64,000 nt of DNA from Asterias amurensis (taxonomy: Eukaryota; Echinodermata; Asteroidea; Forcipulatida; Asteriidae): assembly GCF_032118995.1 (NCBI RefSeq), contig NC_092649.1, positions 24,783,332 to 24,847,331 on the forward strand, read 5' to 3'. Both the position numbers and the translations under genes were made by a program. Of the stretch, positions 18,938 to 30,165 are shown one piece after another. Position 1 is the first letter of the stretch. The number at the start of each line of letters is the position of its first letter. The notes below the pieces were generated by a model. It had not been told where the DNA came from. It ran no database searches and worked only from the letters and a program-made list of their open reading frames with translations.

Positions 18938-20146
18938 ATGAGTAACATGTCAGTCGAGACCTCTACCACGGACTTAAGACCGGATGAACCACCGCAGGGA
19001 CCCGATGCAGGGCTTCTCCTCAACGCAATCGCCAAGATTATCTTTTACTCTCTTGTGATGCTACTTGGGCTGTTTGGGAACAGTCTCATTCTCGGCGTGT
19101 ATTGGCCCAAACCTAATAAGACAAGCACCCAAATCCTGATCATGGGGCTTGCTGGGATGGACCTCACCGTTTGCCTGATGAGAGTCTACAACCTTACCAT
19201 GTATCTAATGTTTATCCAAAATAAGGAGACCCCATCGGCGGTTGAGTACATCGGAGTGATAGGCTTGGTGAATATGTTTGCGTCTTCTGTGCTGACCGGG
19301 TTTATTGCATTGGACAGGTACGACTGCGTGTGTCGCAGACCGGCAGACCGTTGGCTGAACCGCAACAGAGCCAAGATGATGATTCTCGGTGCGTACGCTG
19401 GGGCGATGCTCTTTGCTAGTCCGCGTATACTGGAGGTAATCTGGCTGCCAGCCACACTCGCCTTGCAGAAGACTTTTCTGGTGTTTCAAATTGTACTTTA
19501 CATCTTGGTGCTTGGCGTCATTTGCGTTTGCTACGGGCAGGTGTACGTAACCGTGCAGAAGCATGTCAAAGTGAATGTTCCTAGTGAGCGCCATGCACAC
19601 AATGATTTGTCGACAACGATGCGGGTACCCTCCTCGCGACACGGTGCGATACCAGCCATTGCGGACAAGGTACAAGTCACATTGCCCAAAAGCAGTGACG
19701 GTGGTCCACCCTCCACATCTAGACGACCAGAGAGAAGCGAAGCGGTCGGCTTACCAGCGGGCGTAGCCATTGAGTCCCGAAATGACCAGCCTATGACTGC
19801 AACTCAAGGTAATGTTAACTCCGCCCCAACTGGCCGTCCACGGAGGAACGTGAACCCAAACCAACTCAAATGTGAGGCGGTCTCACTCCAACGCAAGACG
19901 ACTAGAATGATGTTCGGCACCAGCGTTGTACTCCTCGTGACGTGGTTCCCATACTGGCTCTATGTTGCCTTGAGTTTATTCAAACTTAGCGGCGCTCCTA
20001 TCCCCATGTACGTAACGAAGGCCGTATACTACTGTACCGTCTCTGTGTTCATTAATAACATCTTTAATCCAATAATCTATGGTCTTGCGAACAGACGATT
20101 TCGGAAGGACTGTCTGCACGCAATGAAGAAAATGAAATTGTGTTGA
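18938..20146 (+). CDS. Class A (rhodopsin-like) GPCR, 402 aa, paralogue of the 399-aa gene
   Basis: Single-exon seven-helix receptor. TM1 is at about residues 29-55, TM2 65-88 (LAGMD), TM3 103-125 followed by DRY at 126-128, TM4 144-166, TM5 180-203, a long third loop at about 208-318, TM6 319-346 with TWFP at 335-338, and TM7 357-382 with NPIIY at 377-381. The basic tail ends KKMKLC. It shares an almost identical TM1 to TM2 segment and DRYDCVCR with the 399-aa gene but diverges strongly in TM4, TM5 and the third loop, so it is an older paralogue. Like that gene it lacks the TM3 and loop-2 cysteines of most class A receptors. N-terminal NMS is a possible glycosylation site. The ATG is the first in frame and aligns with the paralogue. 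Likely controlled from the tandem modules at 17792-18331. Ligand unknown. Confidence 0.93.
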   Translation: MSNMSVETSTTDLRPDEPPQGPDAGLLLNAIAKIIFYSLVMLLGLFGNSLILGVYWPKPNKTSTQILIMGLAGMDLTVCLMRVYNLTMYLMFIQNKETPSAVEYIGVIGLVNMFASSVLTGFIALDRYDCVCRRPADRWLNRNRAKMMILGAYAGAMLFASPRILEVIWLPATLALQKTFLVFQIVLYILVLGVICVCYGQVYVTVQKHVKVNVPSERHAHNDLSTTMRVPSSRHGAIPAIADKVQVTLPKSSDGGPPSTSRRPERSEAVGLPAGVAIESRNDQPMTATQGNVNSAPTGRPRRNVNPNQLKCEAVSLQRKTTRMMFGTSVVLLVTWFPYWLYVALSLFKLSGAPIPMYVTKAVYYCTVSVFINNIFNPIIYGLANRRFRKDCLHAMKKMKLC

Positions 20147-20188
20147 AGAGAGAAAACCGTACACAGCAAACACCAAATTGTTATTTCG

Positions 20189-20194
20189 AATAAA
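20189..20194 (+). terminator. Polyadenylation signal AATAAA after the 402-aa GPCR
   Basis: It lies 43 bases beyond the stop codon, predicting a short 3' UTR as in the paralogues. Confidence 0.6.
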
Positions 20195-20930
20195 GATTAC
20201 GGTGTGTGAGTGGAAGATCAGGTTCGAATCTTGTTTTGCATCACGGTTGAGATGCAAACAAAATGCCTTTAAACATGTTCCGTCTATTTCTCTTTCTTAG
20301 AGTGATTTTGTGTGCCCCCCCCCCCCCCCCACTCACACCCTAAGCCTCAGAGTAAAGCTCTGTTTGTGCGTTTTCAGTCGTAAATGAGCATTATTAGAAC
20401 ATAATTTTGTGGATGACAATTGTAGCTTCCTGGGTACACTTATTTTACCCCAGAAAGGGGATATGAATATTAACGATATGTATAGGACATGTATAGCTAG
20501 CTCGATAGTTATCTTAAATTAGAAGGTATTTAGAAGATGGAGAAGTTTGTTTATATATTATGAGATGTTATTTTAGTGATTTCAACACTTGCTTATAATT
20601 CAATGAGTGCAAGCTCCTCTCTGTTTACATTCGGTCAACCTGTCTGGGCTGATTAAATTGACCGTAGGAAGTGAATGCGGTAGTCGGGTAACGGTATTGC
20701 TGCCATAAGTGCACACATCGGGGTGTTTGGATTATTGTTGGACTAGTTGATCAATCTTTGAGGGGCTTAAAATGTACATGATACGGGCATGTGGGATGGT
20801 CACGGTCGCGTTGGGGGTATGCACTCACCATGGAGGTAATTACTCACCAACCGTGTGAAAAGTACTTTTGGATGGTGCAGAACCGTCGAAAAAAAGGTGC
20901 AGCATTGTTATGTGGTAAAGCCTCACGTAA
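20195..20930. other. 3' flank of the 402-aa GPCR
   Basis: No gene is seen. It contains a 16-base poly(C) at 20315-20330 and otherwise plain AT-rich sequence. Confidence 0.5.
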
Positions 20931-22200
20931 GTTACTTGTGAAATAAGTGTCAGAACACTGTGCATATTATTGATAAAATATTGTACAAATTAAATTGAGG
21001 AGTCGGTAGAATAATAACTTTGACTGAATGTAAATACTGCATGATAAACTAATGGGTTACAATTACAACACAAACCAGTATTAGTAAGCGCAGTTGAGGT
21101 CTCTAAAATAAGACGTTTAACTGAATGCAACGATCTGCTTATCTCGGGTATAAGTGTAGATTACGACTGTATAGAATATAACTGGAACCATGGCATTGTG
21201 AAATAATGGTTTCAGCACAAACTAATTGAAATCAGGTTTAAGCGCAGTTTAAGTTGTAGAATATGACGTTTAACTGATCGTATCAAGGAGGACCATGGCA
21301 TGCGGAACTAATGGTCATATTTTTATAACTATTAATTTATTAATTTTTTATTTATTTTTGTTTTTTAATTAAATACTAATTGTATGTACTATGGTGCATA
21401 ATTATTTGTTAAGTGGTCTATGTGGTACAGGCCAATAACACCATAACAGTCTGTGCAAATATTGTACAAATTAAATATAGTAACTTAGTAGGTAATTTCA
21501 GATAAATCGAGGTAATTACAGTTTAAGTCGGTATAATAACAAAGTTTAACTGAATTAGAATTACCACTTGAAGAACTATGGTTTAAATCCAGCACAAATT
21601 ATTTAACCGACTATGTATAAACAAGAACTTGAACTGTATGTAATAACCACAATATACTAATTATATATCACAGATAATCAATCCGAAGTGAACGCGGTTT
21701 AAGTCCATAATTATAAGATGACTTTTCAACTGAATATAACTGTAACCATGACGTGGGAACTTATTAACATAGTCCCCCCAAAAAGGTAAAAATTATTCAA
21801 CCGAGTGGACTCAGTTTAAGTTTGTAGAGTAAGACTGTTTGACTGAAAGTAAGTATCACATGAAGAACTAAATTGTTTACAGCAAATTTACCTAAACTGA
21901 GGTTAACGCAGTTTAAGTCTGTAAAGAAGTCAAACTGAATCTTTTCAGGACATGTTAACAAGTGGTTTGCAGCACAGATTAAACTGACGTATACTCAGTT
22001 TAAAAATGGAGGAAGGAGGGAGGAATTCTGTATGATAATAAGTAACTTGCATGACAGGATGGTTTATAATGTCAGCTCAAATAAAACCGCGGTAATGACA
22101 GTTTGTTAATCTGTAGATTATGACGTTTAACTGTTGATATTACTAACTCTAAGTACGGTGCAGAGAACCGTCATTGATATTTGTTAAGTTATCTATATTA
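20930..22200 (+). repeat. Degenerate tandem array, unit about 100 bp
   Basis: A loose consensus recurs: CAGTTTAAGTCTGTAGAAT, then GACGTTTAACTGAATGTAA, then CATGATAAACTAATGG, then CAGCACAAATTAAAC. The GTTTAACTG phrase or variants appear near 21014, 21113, 21264, 21543, 21627, 21728, 21835, 21935 and 22127. Units are heavily diverged, with indels. Outlying units lie at 22608-22970 and 24010-24170. It is noncoding. Confidence 0.7.
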
Positions 22201-22237
22201 TGTAGTACGTAACAGGTAATTTATAACACGTAAATTG

Positions 22238-22596
22238 TTAAAGGCAGTGGACAATAATGGTAATTACTCAAAATAAATATAAGCATAAAAACTTGGTATG
22301 GTAACGAGTAATGGAGAGAGGTTGGTAGTATAAAACATTTGGAGAAACGGCTCCCTCTGAAGTGACATTCGAGAAAGAAGTAATTTTCCACGAATTTGAT
22401 TTCGAGACCTCAGATTTAGAAGTCGAGCATCTGAAATCGAGCATCTGAAAGCACACAACTTCATGTGACAAGGGTGTTTTTTCGTTCATTATTATCTTGC
22501 AACTTCGACGACCGATTTAGCTCAAATTTTCACAGGTTTGTTATCTTATGCATTATGTTGAGATACACTAAGTGAGAAGACTGGTCTTTGTATTTA
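22238..22596 (+). mobile_element. TTAA-1 element, right end altered
   Basis: TTAAAGGCAGTGGACAATAATGG at the left, the full interior, then CTGGTCTTTGTATTTAAAA where the final terminal repeat should be. It is inserted in the degenerate tandem array. Confidence 0.85.
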
Positions 22597-22970
22597 AAAA
22601 ATGTTAAAATTGAACCAAGGTAAACGCAGTTTTAAGTCTGTTGGACGCGCTTTTAGTCTGTATTAATTATTAGTGTAAATGAATATCATTATCACATGAT
22701 AAACTAATGGTGTACAGCACAGAGTCGCCGCAGCCGAAATTTTCATAGGTTTGGTATCTTATCCATTATGTTGAGATACACCAATTGAGAAGACTGGTCT
22801 TTGGCAATTACCAATAGTGTCCAGTGTATTTAAATACTCTTCAAATTGAACCAAGGTAAACGCAGTTTTAAGTCTGTTGGACGCGCTTTTAGTCTGTATT
22901 AATTACAAGTGTAAATGAATATCATTATCACATGATAAACTAACGGTGTACAGCACAGGGTCACCGCAGC
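22505..22970 (+). repeat. Tandem duplication of about 233 bp including the end of a TTAA-1 element
   Basis: AATTGAACCAAGGTAAACGC and GTTGGACGCGCTTTTAGTCT occur at about 22610-22660 and again at 22845-22890. The segment between carries a second TTAA-1 right end (22736-22833) that still has the terminal repeat ending GTCCAGTGTATTTAA. The downstream unit therefore preserves the element end that the upstream one has lost. Confidence 0.8.
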
Positions 22971-24392
22971 TGAAGAATGTCCAAATAAAAACAACTTTAG
23001 AGTACATGAGCCTCGAAATGTGACGACAAAATCACACAACGAAGAGTCACCTTTGAACCCTATAACCAGCCCTGCAGGCCGCCGTGCCTGCCCTATTGCT
23101 TTTACAAGAGGGCCGTATGAGGAACAGAGGTGTGCCAGCTCATTTCTTAAAATAGCACAGGGCGCGCAGTATTTGAAACGCTCATTAAATATGCAGCTAG
23201 TCCTCGGTGCGGCACTTTGATAAAAATGAGGTGGCGTGCTATTTGAAACGTTCATGATCATATGCAGCAACTGTCAGTGTCTACATGGCATGCATGGTGT
23301 GTACGGTAGAATCGTTGCAATGACAATGGATGTATTTTCAGAGCATGCCTTTAATCAGTAGAATGATGGTCGCTTACAATTGGACATAATTAATAACAAC
23401 GTTATTCAGATGCGAATAAGGCAACGAAAGTGCACAATGCTCAGTTCAAACAGTTGGGTTAATAGTATATAATAAATAAAAAAATAATAAAACAAGTCAT
23501 TGACATAAGCGGCACTTGAAGAAAATGGCAATCACATGCAATATTTTAAACTACCTTAAATTCACTTTGTTTATACTGACAAACGGAGTTCCAGTTCCCC
23601 AAACTCAAAACACTATAGTGTTCGGAATGCAATAAACGACACATGTTTAGTTACCCTTATTATACAGTTAAAGGATTACATGATTGTTTTTTGCTGACAA
23701 AACAGTTGCTGGCATTGTAAGCATGCAATCCATCCTAATAGTGACAAACTCGTAATTGAGATCAATCGACTATCTTGGCCACAGGAAATAGTGAAAACCG
23801 ATTAGACGTTTTGCATGACATCGAGTCAAAAAATAATGAATAAAACGCTCACTGAGCGATAAATTCAAAACGGGAAATTAGTATCAATGTTTCTCTTCAA
23901 ATATTACATTTCAGACAGAAATATTCAAGGAATGATTTCTAATAATTTATAGTCATCATCTTTAGATCGTGTATAAGTTTTATGTAAATCTGTGTCTTGG
24001 ACGATTCTATTGTTCCTTAACTGAATGTAGTTATCACATGATAAACGACTGATTTACAGAACAATTTAAAACGAGGTGAGATTAACCAAAAGGTAAGTAT
24101 GAGATGATAGTTTACATTTAAAGTAAATTGTTTAAAGCACAAATTAAACAGATATGGGTAAACGCACGCGAGTAACAAACTTCGGGGATACACGAATCCA
24201 TCATCCGCACTTGCACTGTGTGTGACACGGCAATTTACAACATGACAAATTACAAACTTGTAAAACCATAGACGGTCATCGGGTCACGATAAAATAGATT
24301 AAACAAAATACTCTTTACACTAATCCCAATTTGTGTTCTTCAGAATCGAAAGATCAAAACATTTGTTATAGTAACTCATCAGACAATAGGTC
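22971..24392. other. Intergenic, no gene supported
   Basis: AT-rich sequence. Open frames at 22899-23270 have no recognised domain. A stray unit of the tandem array (AACTGAATGTAGTTATCACATGATAAACG) is at about 24018. Confidence 0.5.
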
Positions 24393-24705
24393 TATGGCAT
24401 TGAAATAAGGGAATCAATGTGTGGTGAAGAGGATTTCAACTAGTGGTTTAATCCCAACGAGGCCTGGTTCTTGATAATTTTACCGAGACGAAGTCGAGGT
24501 AAATTTGGTCAAAACGTAAAATGAGTGCATAAAATTGTTCAATGATTTCTTTCAACACAACACCCCTCCAGATATGAAATGGTAAGGCCCTCCGCCGCCC
24601 TCGGGCAAACAACTCCTTATAAGGGAATGCTGTGCGCGTCGCGCGTATCGCGTGATGTGGCACAATGTCCCGGCTGTTGCTCTCGACCAATAGGAATGTG
24701 TCACT
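24393..24705 (-). mobile_element. Repeat D with foldback end (second copy)
   Basis: The inverse of 44285-44600: GGGAATCAATGTGTGGTGAAGAGG, CCCAACGAGGCCTGGTTCTTGAT, CCGAGACGAAGTCGAGG, TCTTTCAACACAACACCCCTCC, GGCCCTCCGCCGCCCTCGGG and CGCGTATCGCGTGATGTGGC. Here CCCGGCTGTTGC is the empty site for the nested element of the duplicons. Confidence 0.8.
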
Positions 24706-27201
24706 ATCATAAACCTTAGATGTGATGATTAATGTTGTGTCAATGTACTTGAATTCTGATTGATGTGAAATTGAAAAGCCATTGGTTACAAAAAAATACA
24801 GCCTCTTGGTGCACAATGATAAGAATTCTGGACATAATCGACTTGGACAATATTGGCGGGGGGGGTTGATAGGGGAAAAATCTACATGTAATTGAAACAA
24901 GTGGTCATCGTTCACTTTGAATAATTATGTAGAAGTATAATTAGAAGGGTTGTACAGATCAATCAAGCAGGGTTAATATGTAAATAAACCTTTACTTTAT
25001 CTAAGTGCGTTATTAACTCCCGTAAATATGATTTAAGCATGACAATTCCTGTAAATTTCATTGTTCAATTAATAATGTACATTCATTTATTTTATTTTAT
25101 TTTTATTTATACAAAATAGGATTTTTGTATGTTCCTTTAGAAGTGGAACTATAATTGGCTCGCACACTTTGGTTTTATGGCTAAAGAAAAATATTTATCC
25201 ATTTAATCTTAATTTATTCGTTTCCAACACGTTCTAAGCTGGCAATTAATTACAAGTTGCAGCAACTCATTCCTCAACAAGAAACAGGTACGAACTGTCG
25301 TTGCTATTATTGTGTAAGGCCTACTTTTTAAAAATTTACTGACATGGGGAAAACGGGGATTTGATTAATAATAAGCATCAGTTACGTCTCAGAAAATGTG
25401 TGGATATACGTGCTTGGGACACACGTGTCATGCCGGACGAGTTGTTATATTCGTGGGTTTATTTTAAGTAAGGGACGACAGAAAGTGTTCACAATACGCC
25501 ATTTGATTGTGGAAGAAATCTAAACATTTATGCAAATTCTATGTTTATTTGGAATTTCGTCAAACAAATTGTTGTTCGCAACAAGATTTCTTTCCTCCAT
25601 GTTCCCAAAATCCATCACTGACTAAAGAGATAATAAATTATACAATTGACTTGACTAAGTACGTTGTTCCATTGTTTCCCAAGTTTTAAAGTGCCGGGCC
25701 TGGAATGTTATCTTTAAGAGGGCAAGGTCATTTTCAACTTTCAAAGGATAGGCCTAGCCTACTGGGAAAAAACTCGAAGTCTATGAGCACTTTTGAATGA
25801 GCACCAAGACAAAGACCAGGGCAACGAACTGCATTGCACGACCCTGTCCGTGCCCGTGACCTCCGTGTATTTCCAAGCATGCAGTGTGGCCATTCATTAC
25901 AATTTTAGGACGTTTTAAAACCCTAACCCAAATTCGGGTCCCTCTACATGCCCTACGAAATACAACAGAATGCAACACAGCTGAAATGAGAACCATACCA
26001 AAATGCAACAAAATGCAACAAGCATTGTGCCGCCATTTTGTTTGTGTTGGGACTGAGCAAGGATGTTTTCACTGCTAAAAATGCAACAGTTTGCACATAA
26101 GTCGCTGTTATTTAAATGTTGTTTGAATATTATACAGTCCTTTGAATAATGATTTCAATTATGATTCTTACCTAATATTTATACATCATACTTCTCAATA
26201 CTTTCCCCACATCCAATATTTTGTTTGCAACACCCATTGTAAAGTTGTTCAGACAACAGAAGCTCCACCAGCCTACATGAAGTCACTTCAACAACAAACA
26301 AGATGGTCTCCATTGTTGCATTTTAGCATGGTATGGGTTTTATTTAAGGATGAAACGAAAATTCATCTTCCATTATCTGATACTTTTATGAAGATTGAAC
26401 TCACCTATACTGCCTTTATCCATTCTTCACCCTCGGTTACCTGACCGACATCCTGGTGCAGTTCACCGGGTAGCCACCGGGTAGATGAACGCTAATCGCC
26501 CCATGAGCATCGTCGTCCGTGCACGGGTAAACGACTTGTAACTCCATCCACTCCCGGTCTTACAAAGATTAGACACTTCTTTTTTCAAATGATACTCAAG
26601 TAACACCGTAGTTCCACACGCACACTTTGCTGGAAATGCTCCACTGACATCCAGTTCCTCCATTTGTGGACAAATGTTGCAGTTTTAACGACGGAAATCC
26701 AGTTAATTCGGTGTTAAAATGTCACTTTTTAACTTCTTCGTCCAACAGAACGAGCAGGTAAAACACAGTGCTTGACTACATGTGTGAACTTTCTTTACGG
26801 CATGTACAATGTATGCACACGCTGCTCTTTGTTGGTACGCATTCCGTTACATTGCCAATTTGCACCTGTGATTCTTTCATTACATAATCAGCATTGAAAT
26901 TGACACAGTTACATTCTGTCAGTTGCGTGCAGCATTTTAGTTAGATCCAGTGATTTCATTGGCTACAATGATATCATTGGGTAGATGCAGTGGCTGCAAG
27001 CTACCGTGTCCGGGTTTGATTTGATTGGTCCGAGGTCACCTCGGACGACCAATCAAAACACAGATAAGGAAAATTTACTTTCGGTCGTCTGCATGCTGTG
27101 TCAACGCACGTGTGTATTGTATACAGTACTATATGCATGTGCATGTACATGTACATGTACTTGTATGTAATGTTGTGTAGAACTTGACTGTGTTTCTCTG
27201 T
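24706..27201. other. Intergenic, no gene supported
   Basis: Open frames show no domains. A short ATGCAACA-rich patch lies at 25970-26010 and a CATGTA microsatellite at 27134-27162. Confidence 0.5.
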
Positions 27202-27360
27202 ATAGAGTGCGTTCGTTTAGCTTCCCTGGGTCGACCCCGGTGTGTGGTGGGGGTTTTTTCCAGGACGAACGTGTGCAGATAATTACCCATTTTCGTCCTG
27301 GTAAAAAAAACGCCACACACCGGGGTCGACCCAGGGAAGCTAAACGAACGCACCCTCTAT
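27202..27360. mobile_element. Foldback element E (copy 1), arms about 60 bp
   Basis: ATAGAGTGCGTTCGTTTAGC, TTCCCTGGGTCGACCCCGG and TGTGTGG return as CCACACACCGGGGTCGACCC, AGGGAAGCTAAACGAACGCA and CCCTCTAT. Inner arms AGGACGAA and TTCGTCCT close the hairpin. It is noncoding. Confidence 0.8.
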
Positions 27361-27591
27361 GTGAAATTAATTTAGTTCAAAGGTGAAGATACACGACGGC
27401 TGGAGGCCAGTCTCTGGCGTTACTCACGAGCCTCGAAGTGTGACGTATTCTGGCTACTTTTTAGTTCTGATTTGTAGCAATTTTCTCTGAATATCACCAA
27501 CATCGAGACTTTTGTTAACAAAACAAGTGTCGTATACTTAGGGTAGTCAATAATCTGAGAAAAAATAATATCTCGGGATAATGGCACCGTT

Positions 27592-27880
27592 TTAAAGGCA
27601 GTGGACATTTAAATTGGTAACTACTCAAAATAATTATCAGCATAAGACCTCACTTGGTAACGAGTAACGGGGAGAGGTTGATAGTATAAGTCTCGAAATC
27701 AACCATCTGAAAGCACACAACTTTGTGTGACAAAGGTTATTTTTCTTTCATTATTATTTCGCAACTTCGATGACCGATTGAGCTCAAATTTTCACAGGTT
27801 TGTTATTTTATGCACATGTTGAGTGTACCAACTGTGAATGCTAGTCTTTGATAATTACCAATAGTGTCCACTGCCTTTAA
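27592..27880 (+). mobile_element. TTAA-1 element with internal deletion
   Basis: Both TTAA flanks and both terminal repeats are intact. The segment from GGAGAGGTTGATAGTATAA jumps straight to TCTCGAAATCAACCATCTG, so the central 90 or so bases and half of the hairpin are missing. Confidence 0.88.
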
Positions 27881-28627
27881 ATGTGTAATTCGGTATATTT
27901 TTTTAAGATTGCGCGAGTACAATATATCGGCTACAAGTTAGACTTACTTTCAAGTCTTAGATCGCGGTTATTCCTCTGCATCTCAGCCACAAAAAAATTA
28001 TAAGCTATCACGCGCCCAAACTCACAATCTAGGTTAATTGATGGATACAAGAGGGCGCTGTTTCAGTCAATAATGTAACGGCTATCGGGACGCAATTGTT
28101 TTCCCCGTACCGCACAAGAGCCAATACCCACACGCATAAGATATGGTCGCTTTCCCAGATCCCTTCACTGTTAACCTCGTAGCCAGCGTGTGGTACGAAG
28201 AAAAAAAATAGCTATCATACTGTTTTCTTAAGCGTAATTATGTTTAAAAAGGGGCCGATCCGTTACTTTTTGAATGACACTGTTTTACATCCTATAAAAA
28301 TTACCAGATATTTTCTGTGAGGCTTTACGATTATACAATGTTGTCGCACCAACTGTTTTTATTTAATTTCAAAACTTATAAATCTTTCAACTTTTCATTA
28401 TTCCGAATTAATCTTGACAAAATTAATCAATACTATAGTACGAGGTATAAAGTACACAATGCTAAATTATTAACAAGCAGCAAATTATTGACAATATTCA
28501 TAACACACTGTATACAATTTAGGTATGTGGCATTGCTTACGTCTCTATTGTCTTTAAGAGGAGAGAAAAGTCGCAAAAAGCTGCACTTTGTGTCAACAAC
28601 CTTGCCTCTCAGGCATCACAGGACCAG
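27881..28627. other. Intergenic, nothing supported
   Basis: The ORF at 28317-28670 is low-complexity and unrecognised. Confidence 0.45.
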
Positions 28628-28773
28628 TGGTCGATTTCACAAAGAGTTAGGAATAGTCCTATTATATTAGGACTAGTCCTAGGAGATATACAACACGTGT
28701 AGTCCTAAGTTAGGACTAGTAACTCATCCTTACTCGAGATAAGACTAGTCCTAACTCTTTGTGAAATCCACCC
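28628..28773. mobile_element. Foldback element G (copy 1)
   Basis: GATTTCACAAAGAGTTAGGA at the left pairs with TCCTAACTCTTTGTGAAATC at the right. The interior repeats TTAGGACTAGTCCTA-type palindromes. A relative is nested at 47019-47166. Confidence 0.78.
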
Positions 28774-28779
28774 CTGGAC

Positions 28780-28985
28780 CCAGTTCCGTAAAGACCCTAA
28801 GCATAAAACTTGCTAAGCACAGAAAAGGTTTGCTTAACAGGAACTGGATACCAGCCAAAATCCAATTTCGTTGTTGGAACTGGTGCCCTATTCATAATTT
28901 GCTTAGCAGTACTTTCTGCTAAACAGCATCATGGCTCTGCTTACCGCCTAATACTGCCCTGACGAAGTTGGGCCCTGTCCTGTAT
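28780..28985. mobile_element. Miniature element H (copy 1)
   Basis: TTGCTAAGCACAGAAAAGG, TTGCTTAACAGGAAC, GCTTAGCAGTACTTTCTGCT and AACAGC mark the element. The same phrases bracket the SINE at 54391. Confidence 0.55.
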
Positions 28986-29053
28986 GTCCAATGCACATTA
29001 ATATCAAAATTTAGCAATTCTGTATATCAAAACTATGGGCCGCTTCAGTTTCC

Positions 29054-29407
29054 TTAAAGACCCTGGACACTATCGGTAATTCCTATTTAAAAAAATTGCA
29101 TAAAAATTTACTTGGTCAGATACAATGGAGAGCTGTTGATAGTACAAAACATTGTGAGAAACGGCTCCCTCTTAAGTAATGTAGTTTTCGAAAAAGAAGT
29201 AATTTTCCAAGAATTTGATTTCAAGCATCTGAAAGCACACAACTTCGTTTGACGAGGGTGTTTTTTTCTTCCATTATTATCCCACAATTTCAACGCCCAA
29301 TTGAGCTCAAATTATTTTTCACAGGTTCCTTTTTTATGCATATGTTGAGATACACCAAGGGAGAAGACTAGTCTTTGACAATTACCAATAGTGTCCAATA
29401 TCTTTAA
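29054..29407 (+). mobile_element. TTAA-1 element
   Basis: TTAAAGACCCTGGACACTAT at the left and AATAGTGTCCAATATCTTTAA at the right, with TTAA on both sides. The interior is shortened between AATTTGATTTC and AAGCATCTGAAAGC. Confidence 0.88.
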
Positions 29408-29914
29408 ACATGCAACCGATGTTATTATAATATTAATTTACACACTTGTAATTATCTACTAACAAATCAATTTAATACAAAGAAAGGTCGTCTAAAAAAA
29501 AAATCTTAAACAACTTATTATTTTTAAAGTCAAAAACAAGTTTGTTATGCTAAAGTAAAACAAGGAACTTTCTCTTAAATAAACTCATTAGCACAAAAAT
29601 AAAGTATTTATAACCCATTTCATATAATAGCATGTTATTCATTTTCAATAAGGAAATGATCCTACAAAAACATTCAATCTTTTTGCGCGATTAGTTCTTA
29701 CATTTTTTTACTATTTGTTATTGGTCATTGCTGGTATGATACAAGGAATATTTTTTATGACCCAGAAAGTGTCAACATGTGTGGGTTTAACACCACATGC
29801 AACTCAGTCGGAATTCTAACCTACGACCAGGCTTGTTTAATATCAGTCTGCTGTCTTGACGTGTGATACCCTATTCCAATTGCTAGATAACTTCAACATT
29901 GGGTCTTATACTGG
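29408..29914. other. Intergenic, nothing supported
   Basis: Strongly AT-rich, with no recognised element. Confidence 0.45.
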
Positions 29915-30165
29915 GTGCGTTCAATTAGCTTCCATGGGTAAACCCCGGTCTGCCCGGGTACGTTCGAGTAGCTTTGACATGGGCTCACCCGGGTCAGCCC
30001 CAGTGCCCTGCTTGTGGAGCGGGTCACTTGGGGCTGGCCCATGGTGCAACGTCACCACGAGAGGGCGGGTGTGATCGTTCAAATAGCTCTTGTCAGGGGC
30101 TCACCCGGTCGCGTGAGCGGATGAGCACCGCGGGGTCGACCAGGGGAAGCTAATCGAACTTATCC
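29915..30165. mobile_element. Foldback element E (copy 2, compound)
   Basis: TGCGTTCAATTAGCTTCC at the left pairs with GGAAGCTAATCGAACT at the right. Further internal copies of the CGTTCGAGTAGCTTTGACAT and CGTTCAAATAGCTCTTGTC ends suggest one E-type element inserted inside another. The small ORF across it is incidental. Confidence 0.65.

Noticed and set aside
20210-20240. AGATCAGGTTCGAATCTTG resembling a tRNA box B
   Set aside because: No box A or cloverleaf upstream; it lies in the short 3' flank of the GPCR gene.
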